Source: Gavia stellata (lineage: Eukaryota; Chordata; Aves; Gaviiformes; Gaviidae). From it: a DNA stretch of 64,000 nt. This document shows, piece by piece, positions 1-12,000 of this stretch. The position numbers were made by a program, and so were the translations under genes. The notes beneath the pieces were generated by a model that made no database searches, was not told the origin of the DNA, and was given only the letters and a program-made list of their open reading frames with translations. Location of the stretch: positions 16,567,930-16,631,929 of the forward strand of contig NC_082595.1 in NCBI RefSeq assembly GCF_030936135.1, read 5' to 3'. How positions within the stretch are numbered: position 1 is the stretch's first letter; each line of letters starts with the position of its first letter.

Positions 1-59
1 ACAAGAGAGGAAGTTGTGAGCTCAGTAGAATCCACCAGATTTATGAAGGCCTTGGGAAC
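1..59 (-). CDS. PLB1: PLB1 exon 12, cut by the window edge
   Basis: After the acceptor TTATCACTGCAG the frame reads VPKAFINLVDSTELTTSSL, the family VPRAFVNLVD strand. At least 59 nt are present, and the donor, if not at the very edge, lies outside. The remaining repeats of the gene are to the left of the window. Confidence 0.92.
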
Positions 60-3000
60 CTGCAGTGATAAAGGAAAAATTAATCATGTATCATTTGCAA
101 TTAAAGATCAGCAAGTAGTGATAACGGTAAAGTATGTCTACAGCTTCACACGTGTTACCTCTGGCCTGGGATTCTGCCTGCATAAAATCAATGATCTAAG
201 TCTTTGCCAGTTCCATCCTGTACCTTACTCCTATGCCTGCCATCTAGAATAATGCTGATCATTACTTACGAAGTACTTGTGACTATGACTTCTTAACTGA
301 GACCCAGCAATTCATTTTACACGACCAAAGTGGCCACCAGCCAACTAAACTGAACTCAAATGAACTAGGAATCACAATTTTTGTGGCAACATACCAATGC
401 AAAGCTGGGGTTGAAACATCCTGTATAATAGCATAAGCACCCGTGCATCCTGCCTCACCTGTCCCCCAAGCAGAAGGCAGTCTTCCATTTACATAATGAT
501 ATTTCATTTTTACAAGTGCATATAAACAGATTCTGAAAATAATAGTGGAGAGAATCTGAAGAGAATGTATGGGTGGAACTTCACCTGTGCATAACATTTG
601 TTGAAGCCAGTCTGAGAAAAATGAGTGGTTGTGGCCTGATGCAATCAAACTGTAGCAGGTTTAGAATACCCTTTAGTTCTTCAACCCAGCAAAACAAAAT
701 TCTTGGAAGATGCTATTGAAATACTTCAGATAAACAGTTAAGAGTCTGCTTTAGTAGTGATATATCCACATCTAGTCTACTATTCATTAGTAGACTAAGA
801 CTCAGTGCAGAGCATTTCCCAGAAACTATCCTAGATAAGCAGATAATTCTTAGCTCAACCACCTAAAAAACCTTTAGAAATGCTGAGATCTTACAAAGAA
901 CACATAATAGGAAAAAAGATCCGTTATACATATTTTTAATGGGTGTTTTCCCTGGTCTGTAAAAGTCATCACCAGGTAGTTAGCAGCCTGTGCACTGCCT
1001 AGGTAGCTCCACACATCCAGTAATTAGATATCAGTTTCACAAACAGCTCTGCTAAACATGAATGACTTTCAGACCTAGACAGATGTACTCCATTTTTCAT
1101 GGAAATCACTTAAAGAAACCAAAGACTGAGTGGTACATCACCTTGTGTTGCAAAACAAAGCAGTTACCCGTCTGTCCTTTCTGTTTGTATGCATCAGCTT
1201 TTTAAAAGCATGAATAAAACATTTATTGACAATGAATGAAGCCAGTGAATTGAAGTCAATGAGACTGTGTTCTAAGTCACCTGAACAGTGGTACAAGCCC
1301 TAGTCCAGTAAGTGAGACTTGAAAAATCAGCAAAGGATTCAGGTATTCAAGGTTGATGAATAAATCTTACCATTTTATACAAAAAATCCAAGACAGCTTT
1401 AAGTTTTTCCAGGTTGTCCAATATGCAGTTCTTCTGTAAATGAGATAAGAAAACTAGTAGAAAAAACAAAGTTATCAATTTGCCAAAAGTACAACCCTGT
1501 GTGTTGAGCTGTGTGCTGAAGTGTTACCAATGACCACTGTACTCAGCCTTAGCCAGCACCAAGAAAAATTACAAGAGTAATTCCACGTTTTTTAACTGCC
1601 TATAATTAGACAACTTAACATGTAAAAAAAAAAAAAGACAGGGATGGGGAAGAAAAGTGTCTTTAGACTTGAAGGTGGAAAAGAGCTGTTCTACTAAGGC
1701 ACTTCAGACCTGGGATCAAAAATTAAGTACACATGTTTATAAATAAAAAATGCATGCCAGGTGCTTACATCACTTGATAGAGTCATTCCAACATCCTGGA
1801 ACCAGCTACTGCTTTGGTTCACTGTGGTAGAGAGCAGAGCTTGGGAAAGTATCTTAACCACCTGCCTTGACTGCTAAACCACCCCGTGAAAAGCTTACCA
1901 GTTGTGTGGAGGCACAGGAAGAGCATGGGTTTTCAGCACTAAAAAAGACTGTGATCAGTTTCCAGTCATTTTGGAAGTCCATCATCTGGGAGAAGAAAAA
2001 AAAAAAAAATTGAAAGTAATAGGATGATAAGAGACCTGTTTGCTATTTTCCTTTCTCACACAAGATTTGCTATGGCTTTAAAATGGCAAGACCAAGCAGT
2101 AGTCCATGACCCAACCCTGGCCACCCTGATCACTTCCATTTGACAAACCATCCAGCTCTTCCCAACAGGAGACAGCAAATGGATGGTTAGGCAGCAAATG
2201 CTGCAATTAAAGATGAATGCACATCTATTAAAAGCTCATATTAGAGCCAGAAATTGCTGCTGTCATTGGAGAGTCTGTTGGAGAAGATGAGCATGCACAG
2301 CTTAGCACAGAGCTTGATGCTGCTTCTTTTCATCAGTGTTGCTGCTTGCTGACAGGGTTAATGTTCCTGAACTGCTGAGATTGGGTCACATTAGTGGGCA
2401 GAAGACTGGAGCAAAAATCTGAGAGCTAGAGCTCTGCTCAGCTGTGCTATGTTTATTAGGCAGTTCTCGCCAATCCTGAAGAGCATTGGTTAGAACCACT
2501 CAGTTCCACAAAAACATATGCTAAATCCACGTACAAACAGTCCGATGGGCTCCCTGTAAAGAGGCAACAGCAGAATCACCTTGGAAATTACATTTTCCTG
2601 TTATGTCAAGACCATTTTACAAAATAACATGCCTTGGGGTTAAAAATAGAAAAAAAATCAATGCATAAAACTCCAGGATGGGATTTACAAAGCACTCAGC
2701 CATGAGTGATATTTCAAGCTCTCACCAGCATCAACCACTGACATCAGCCAAAGCATATCTAGATCTTACTGTCCTTTTAGAAAATATGATCCTAAAAGAC
2801 CAAGAGGAAACTGAAGAGACAAATACTGAGAATTATTATTTTGGGTTGGCTTCTCAGAAACACTGGCACAGTTACAGAGTGTAGCTAGCAGAGGTCTCAC
2901 ATCCTTAACCAATAAAAAACAAACATATTGGCTTCCCTACCAAGCTCTTCAGCCACTCTGACAAACATAAACCAGGTGGGCTACTGTCAAGAACAAAAGT

Positions 3001-6000
3001 CTGTACTGGAAAGGTACAGAATTGATTCTTATTTACAACAGAAAGACCAAAGTTCATTAACCTCAAGAAACAGCATTTTCTATTTTGAAGATATTTTTGA
3101 GTGATGTTTAAAGTCTTTAATCACATTTCTCCCTTTTTCTGCTTCAACACCAAGCTCTCTGAATTGTCCTGTGCTTTAAACAAACCTGATTCTCTTTCAT
3201 GAGCTTCACTATTTCTTCAGCTTGATGCAGGAGGTCTCTGAAAAGCAGAAAGGAAGAGAGAAACTATGAAGGCATCAGTAAGGGTAAAGCTTTGGCTGAT
3301 TTTTACCATTAAAGCAAACAACATTTGAGCCTTCAGGTGGGATTAATCTTTTCTGTCCTAAATGTGTTAAGATTAGACACTTGTCTGTGCTACACAGAGA
3401 GCCTGGGGTGATTAGCTCATATTCAGGCATCTCACTTTCAGACATGTGCACTTACATGAAAAACAGCAGACACAGCTTGGTAGGCACACCTCTAATTCTT
3501 TTTGAGCCAAAAAATTTGTTTTGCAGCTATAAAGAGGGAGACCTGATGTTAAGTCAGGTGAACCAGACCCCAAAGCACATAGTGGGCTTTTTTCCTCCTG
3601 ATTCTGAGAGGTGACAACTGAGTCACAGTGGCAGGGTCTGTCCCTGGAGTGTCTGTGCAGCCTCTGCCACTACTGAACATATTCTGTGTCCAGTGAAGTG
3701 CTCCAGCATCAAAGGTTTCCATCCTCCACCTTGCCACCTGTAAATCAACTGCCCAGCCAAAAACCCCTCACACTTACATGGCTTGAGTGTCTGATGTCGC
3801 TCCCTTTGTGCCAGGTGGAGAAGACTGGTGTAGGACCGAGGGATTAAAACTGCTTATGAGAGCTGAATGACATACACAGGTTAGGTGACTTCTGCGTACC
3901 AGGGACTGCTACCCTGCCGTTTCACTATAAACACAACAGAACTAAACCAGCCAGAAACTGTAAAGTCTGAGGATCTCTTGGCAGGCATGAGAGGTATGCC
4001 TGAGCCCCTCTGCAGCTGTTCTTGCTGGTTTTTGCTCCTCACCTTCTGAAGCGGAGGTTTGACGTCTGAGTTTGCCTCCAGACTCAGGTCAGAAACCTCC
4101 AACCCCATGTCTCATGCCAGCCACAAGTAGTGTAGGCAAATTTAAATACAGGCAGCTATAAAAATGAAGCTACTGGGTAGACCTTCCCAGAGATAGCCTC
4201 CTGAAGCACTGAGGAGTTGCCAGGTTTTAAACCCCTTTCACAGGGAAATGGAGGTGATGTTAAGACACTAGGAAGAAGATTCGGAGGGGAGGACCCTGGA
4301 GCTATCCACTACTCAACTCAGCATTTCAGTGGACCTGAAAGTATTACTTGCAAGACGCTTCAAGTAAGTCAAGGTTGCCTTCAGAACCAGCTGAGAGATG
4401 ATGAATTCACATATGTGGTGCATCCATGGTAGCCTCAGTGTAAATCCTGAACACATGGCAGCGGAAAGAGTAGTGGACAGGCAAACCCACACAAGATTTC
4501 ACTGGGCTAGCATGGGCAGCAAGCACACACCAGCAGGGACTGTGGCGTGAGTAACAGTAGCAGCCCAAAAATCCCTGTTGTGCATGTAAGACTCTTGCAG
4601 CAGTCTGCAGCACCCCTTCTTCACCGCTATTTGTCTACCCGGACAGTCTCTATAAAGCCAGCACACATAACCCAGGCTGGCTGTACTCACGTCCTCAGAG
4701 TACACCATCTCTCAGGCTTCCCTTACACCCCTGCAGTGTGCTTGTGCTACACCTGCTCTGCAGCCCAGCAAAGCCCTGGAGCTCCTGCCAGACTGCCATT
4801 CAGTCAATTTGCTCAAGTTTCAGTGTGACAGCAAGACGCACCTGCTAAAGTTTCCACGCTTACTTCAAGGAGGCTCTTTCCTGTGCTATAGAAAGGGAAG
4901 AGAAAACAGGAAGTTGTTATTCCATTTCTCAAAGAAAAATTATATTACAGCACAGCCTCAATTTCTTACTCGCCACGCTACAGCTCAGAGTGCGTATTCA
5001 TGGCAGCTGCTGAATTTAAGAACGGGGCCTTTCTTTCCCCAAAACCATCATGTCATCAACTACTGCTGAGTAAGAACACAGTGTTAGATCTCAATTTTTT
5101 CTGTCTCCATACACTCTGCACGTTGCAGTAATCGTTCTTATGCATATGTACAAGTAATGCAGGGACCTCTGTGTGCATCCACATACAAGTGGACACAGAT
5201 GTTTGTGCAACCATTTAAAAAAATTAATCTTTTAAATTTTGTCTGTGCAGGGCCAAATCCTCGTCTGGAATGCTATGACTCAAAGAGCTACATAGATTTG
5301 CATCTACAAGGTTTAGCTATATGTTCACTCACTGATTTAGATCTGCTAAGGGGGCATGAAAGAAGAAAATGAGATAAGGCTTGTCCATGAAGCACTGGGA
5401 ACCATTCAAGCAGAGGACAGGGTATTAGGACTTCTGGGTTCTTTCTTTGCTTTGATAAATCTCTGCTTTCTGGTCTCTAACTAGTGGGCGATGATATTTA
5501 CTACCTAGGATTCATCATGTAGCAATGATTCTTAATCAAGGTTATTGCAACCCTAAGGTAGTTCTATATCTTGCATAAATACAAAGCATTTCTGTTAACT
5601 AAGGATTGGGAAGGATCCAGTGTCTTAAAATCCTTTTTATTTTATATAGGCTTTCTCCTCCTTTCTAGAAAATAATAAGAATTGCTTGGGCCTAATTCCT
5701 GCACTGTGATACTGTATAAATTAGAGTCATGATACTTATCAATGCTAACAATTCATTGTTACCTTTGGAGTAAATGCTCATGATGTGCACCTGATCCTGG
5801 TGTCTGTGAACAAGCAAGCAATAAGGATAGCATTAAGCAAAGGGTAAACTAGGTCTACATACGCTGTTCCCCTACCGTATTCCACTCCTGTTATAGATAG
5901 CATTGTTTTCTACATACTCTTCTCCATTGTGTTGTAGTTACTCACAGATTTAAATCATTTTCCAGAGCTTCCTTATTACAGCTTGTTTTCATAGTCTAGT

Positions 6001-9000
6001 ACTCCTTTCTTAGTTACCGCTTTCATTAATCAATTTATTACACATGGCTTAAAATAAACTTTGACTAGTTGAACTCAAATTCAGTCAAATGAAATGCTGT
6101 TCTAAACCAAATTTCTCTGGATCTACTCCTTTTCAACAAGAGATGCGACCTGAAGTCATTTAGATAATTTACATGGATAGCACTCAGCCAGCATGGTGTC
6201 TTGTTAAAAAAAACCTTAACGTAGACAGAAGTTCATTGTTTTCAGAGAGTCTGAGGAGGAGACAGTAACAGAGATGTTTGCTCTAGGAAAGTAGACATTC
6301 CTTAAAAGAAGATAATTTGTATGTTTTTCTATGGCACCATCCACAAGCAACAAAGACATTAGCAAAAAAATAGAGAGCCATGCATCTGATATGGGTGAAG
6401 CACCTTTGCATTTAGGACAATTATTTTCTTCCAAAGAGGGAGGTACTCTCAAGGAGTCCAGGAGTGCTGGTTTTCTAACGGAAAGCTTTCATCCCAAGGA
6501 AAAGTATGATGTCTTGAGGAATACCACCTCAAATTTGAAAGCTGTTTTGTGATAAGGGAGAATGTCCCCCATTTCTTCGCAGTTGTAGTCCCTGCATTGG
6601 CTACCAATTTTTGCCCAACATGCATTTCTACACTTCCTCAAAGCTTGATAATTGTGGTTAAATGCTTTTAGTTAGGCCTCAAATCTATATCAGATATTCA
6701 TTTCCAACTATTAAGATAAGTAAAGATCATCCAAATCTGACTGTATTAGAACATGCAGGATAACTTTACCCAGTGATTTTTACATCAAAAGTATATCCTT
6801 GTGATTCTTCTAGAGCTTCTGCCTTCTAGACAGGAAACCAATCTCTACGGAAACCACTTCAACGGGATGGAAAATCTACTGCATTTCTCGATAATTTGTT
6901 CTAATGGTGATCACCAAAATTGTATTGTTTTCCAGTTTGAATTTTCCCAGCTTCTTCTTCCAGTTATTCGATCTGTTATGCTCATTGTTAGGAAAATCCA
7001 AGCACTCTAATCAAATATCATCGTTCTCTGCAATAGCACTGTGATCGCATTTCCTCCTGCATGAAGTCAGCTGACTATTTTTAGACTCAGGGTATACAGG
7101 AACACTGAACAGCAGGTATTTCCAGTCATTTTTCACCAGAAGCCTTTGATGCTTGTGGAAAGATTCAAGTCCTGAATGCCCTAACTGGGACCTCAAACCA
7201 CATCATCAGCTCACTTCGTCATCACAACCAAGTGGGTCACATTCAGCACACTTCCTGCTTGTACTTACTCTTTGCAAACTTCCTATTGCAGTGACTGTTT
7301 TAATGTCAGCTGGCCTCAGAGCATGAACTGCAGGAAAATTAAAGACTTCAGGTTAAAAAAAGAGCAGTAACCTTGAAAGAAAATTATATTCAACAGTATA
7401 CTAAAGCTTATCAAAATTGATTAAAACATAATAAGTCTATACTGATCATTTCGACTGGCAGTTTTAAATCAGTCAGAGAGGATGAGAAACTTTACTCAGG
7501 TCTTCAGTAAATACTTTGGGTGCTTAGATGCACTGAAATGCTCAGCCATTAAGCAAGAAGAGACCACAAAACATTGCTGTGAATGATTTAGGTAATAGCA
7601 GCATCCTCAATTAGCAGCTAAAGAAACTAAGGTAGAAAAGTAATTATGAATAGAAGAAAAAACTAAGGAGCCTACGTAGAGCCTACGTCCACTGCGGTCA
7701 CATCACACACATATACACCTCCTCAAAGAGCTGATTTCTCCCCCAAATAATTCTCAAATAATTTTGAGAGGGAAAGCCTGTACAAGAATAATATCAAAGA
7801 CAAACCTGAAGATGAAGGAGTCTCATGTAACATCGCCTGCTCACATGAAAACTGGAAGCTTCTTAGAGTCTTTAACATAAACAAATAAATATGGTTGATT
7901 GCTTAGATCTAACAAGGAAATTTGTGGAAAGAGGGGTCCTATGGGCTCCATTCTCACACAGTACCAAGCTCTTACTCATGTAACAGCAATTTTAAAGAAC
8001 AATTACACCTCTGCGAGAAATACATGGGAACATAGATCTGGACAGCTGCATTTTCAAATCCACTCTTCTGCTCAGTTTTCTTACTGATTGCCACAGAACT
8101 GGGCCTAAGCAAACAGTGAAATGTGCTGAACACAACCTGTTACATCCATTGCTGCAAACAGTGAGTGCTTCATCTGGAAGAGGTCATAAGAACAGCTACT
8201 GCATGCATCTTCACATGCCAAGGGGCACCCAACGGACACAACAAAAAGCTACATCTCCAATATGCAACAGGAAAGGCAGAATGAACCAATTCTAGGCCCT
8301 TGGCAACTGGTAAAATTCTCAGGTGATCATAGAAAGCACTGAAGAGGGCGGGGGGGGGGGAGGCAGGAAAGAGTTGCATTTGGGGCAAGGATGTGAGTGA
8401 TGTTATTCACTCACCATAAGAGACAGTTCAGTACCACTAGGAACATTATTTAGTGCTTTCCTACATCCTGACTGTAGGTATGGCCCAGCATCTAGTACTT
8501 TAAAGAGAGATGAAAGACAACTCCCCCGGGGTGACTTGATTAGGGCTTCCCTAATCACTATGACCATGTTTGGCTAGCTGATCATCACTACTACGTAAAG
8601 GTGAAATCTATATTGCAACAAGGGCCACCACAGTCCCCACGCACGCCCTAGTTCCCAGTTGGAGGACTTTAATGGTACACACACTTTGCACCATTATAGT
8701 GCAAGGAAGAGTTTAATCTTGTGTTTCTAAAAGCACAACAAAGCATCTAGGAACAAGTGCTAACCACAATCGATCTACATACAAGATATGCAACCTAATA
8801 ACAAACGTTGCTCAGAGAAACCTTTATTTCCTGATTAGGTACTGTAATATTGCAGCTGCAATATCACATTGCTGAGTCATTTGCTTTGCATTTATTCTTT
8901 GCAGAATTGAACCGTTTAGAGCACCAAGCTGTGTTTTTTCTTCTTCTGCCTGCCTCAGAGGAAGCAACAGCCAGAGAGGTCATGATAGGTATTGAAAAAA

Positions 9001-12000
9001 GGAAAAAAAGATAAAGCTGTACTCATATTTCACCTTTAGTTTCCCGTGTTCTTCCAGATGATCTGCATTACCTTAAAAAGATTAAAAGAATTAATTGTGC
9101 TTTTTTTTACCTTAGAAAAACACTTCAGAAGACTTAATATACCTAAAAACACAGAATCCTGAGAGACGCAACCTTTCTCCTCTGCCCTACTTTCCAAAGG
9201 TGAGGCTCATCCCAACAACCAAATGTATTTTCTTACTTTTTGCTATACTAGAATAAGTTTTTAGTTATTATAAGCAGGTGAGATCTGTTGAGATTAGTGG
9301 AATACAATGAAGTCATACACACAGGTGATAGACTGCTTGTGGATCTCCTCAACCAACCTCATCCTCCACAGGCCTTTTCTGCCTGTTTTCTTCTTCAGCA
9401 CATCTCATATATGACTGTAGTCTTAGTCTGTCCAAATTTAGAGTAATTTGAACATGTACAAGGTGGAACTCCTTAGAAAGGAGCAATTCACATTAATCTA
9501 AATCTTCCACAGTCAGAGAGCAACATCACACTGTTGTGAGTTTGCCATAGTGATACAGAAACAGCTGCAATTTCTTCTGTTAGTAGAAAGTGTTGACAGA
9601 TGAAATAGCCTGTGGAGCCAGACGTCAGGCCTGTAGCTATTTCAGTAAACATTATTCTGCTTCCTTGAGTATGCACTTGGATTCATACACATAGATTTTG
9701 GTTTATCCTAAAATCTCCTCAAAGGTAGCCATGAAGTCTGGGTCTGGATCCTCAGATGAACTTCAAAGCATGCTCACAGCTGTCCCTGCTTGCCACACTG
9801 AAGCCATCAGCATCCAGCAAGTCTCATAACCAGTGTTGCTGTGCTTAGAATAATTGTCCTTTAACATCCAGGAGCTACTTCTGGAATATTTAGTCCTGCT
9901 GCGTACTTCTGCTTGTACACCTTTCTTTCCATGTCAAAGACAGAATAAATGCTGAGCCAGCTCAGCCCAGCAGATGAGATACGCTTGGGTGTAGGGCAGC
10001 CAGCATGCTGCAAGGAGGTGATGTGCCCAGCACAAGCAGGGAGCTCTGGGCAGCCACTGTGGACATGGGTACCAGCGCACACAGAGGTCAACACAGTGGC
10101 AGAAAGCCACTACTGCTCCCCATGGCTACCTCAGCCTATCTCATGAGCCACGCTATGTGACCATTTTCAATAACTGTCAGCAACTTCCATACGTTTTGGG
10201 GATTTTTTCCCCCACTTGGATTTCAGCCATGAGCTATTTGCAAATTTATATTATTTTTACTGTACTTGGTAGAAAGTTGAGATGCTTGCTGCCTGGCTGC
10301 TGTGTGACATTCTATTTAACATTTGTGCTTGTTCAATCCATATTTTTAGATGATACTTTACTCAGGACAATAACCAGAACCATATTTGAGAATAGATCCA
10401 CAGGTTACATTGAGGGAAAAGAGGGTCCAATCCCAGTTTCCAGGATTGGGGAAGCTGGGAGGGGGCAGGGAACGATCTCTCAATATTTCAAAGATTTAAG
10501 AACAGACTGAAGGTCCATCTCATCTGGGATTCTGCTTCTGACAACATCCGAATGCAGATGCTTAGGGAAATAAAAGGAAAATACAGTTATACTTCCATGC
10601 TCTATCCTCCCAACTATCTGTGCTATTGGTCTCCCTAAGCAAGCAATTACTTAATGTTGAAGAACTCCCTGAGACCTTTCTTCCATAAATTTGCGTATTT
10701 GTTTTTCTAACTCTTTCACACTTTTGGCTTCCCCCCCAAGTCCTGTGGCAAAGGTCCTTCATCATTTAATTACGTGTTGAAAAAAAGTACTTTCTCATTT
10801 GTTAGAAACTTCATCTGTTTCCTTGTTCTTGTAAAGAGTAGTCGTTCCCCTGGTTCCACAAAATGTACCATTTTGCATATGTCTGTATGTTTTTATCATA
10901 TACCTATTCATCCTTCTTCCAGGCTGAAGAGTCACTCTATTTGATCTCATGTGGAAGTTGTTTCATAAGTCTGAGCACTCCTCCCTTTTATCCTCCTCCT
11001 AGGATTTTCCACATCTTTTTTGAGATGAAAAGTCTAGACAACTGTCAAGATGCAGGTGAACTATGGACCTATACACAGCAGCAGAAATGTGTTTTCTATG
11101 CTGTTGTCCCCCTGACTCCTGAAATCGTTTGTCTCTGACTGTTGCTAACACTGAGCTGATGTCTTCAGACAGCTATGTTCTGTGACCAAGCAGAATTTAG
11201 TGTTCACCATAGTGTAAGCATAGCTAGAGTAAGTTTCCCCCATATATATTACTTCTAAGTTTTCATTCTGAGCATCCTGAATACTTTTCCATCAGCAAGC
11301 TAGCGTGCCCCCTTATCCAGATCACTTCTGAAAACGTGGAGAGCCCACGTCCCAACGCAGATCAATACGAGCCTCTGCAGGCTCACTCTCCTCTCTTCTC
11401 GCAGTTTGAAAATTTGCAATCTGATTCTTCAGTCCCTAGCTTTTAACCAGGGACCCACAAAGGTGCCCTCACCCTTATACTGTGACAGTTAGCTTCCTTA
11501 GGAGCTCTTGCTCAAAAGATTTGTGGAAATCCAAATAAACCCCAGCTGAATAATCAATCCATGGGCATGCGCCCATTGTCATGGATTTTATTCATCAATC
11601 CCACAGGGAAGCTCCCCTGTTGTACCCTATTTACCCCGAGTCAGTCCACCCTGTTCTTTATGCTACTATCCCCAATTTGCCTAGTGCAGAAGACAACCTT
11701 ACTGCTTTTGCACAACTATCACTGCAGTTTCCCAGATCCTTCTAAAATGGAGACCATTATAAAAACTGGTTTCACATTTGCCATCTTCCATTCCCAACAC
11801 CAATACCGATTCAAGAAACAGTTTGCACCACAGTTAATACAATGGACATGGTCATATTTCTGCTTGGCTCGCTCCCTTGGGTGGATATCACCTAGTCCTG
11901 GCAGTTCTTTTACTATTTGTTATCAATTTGTTCAAGGATTTGACCATTCCCTGGATTGTCCCCTGTGCTGAAAGGCTCTGAGAGCAAGGCCTTTTTTAAG

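Noticed and set aside
459..532. Exon-like open segment between PLB1 exons 11 and 12
   Set aside because: It has a fair acceptor and donor, but its 74 nt would shift the frame into exon 12, and its translation does not fit the family.
6216..6452. 78-codon minus-strand frame within PLB1
   Set aside because: No PLB1 similarity and it falls inside the intron between exons 5 and 6.
7011..7196. Minus-strand frame with NDWKYLLFS resembling the PLB1 DWK block
   Set aside because: The true FQNDWKLITVFF block is in the exon at 1899-1985, in the correct order and phase; this one has no good splice sites.
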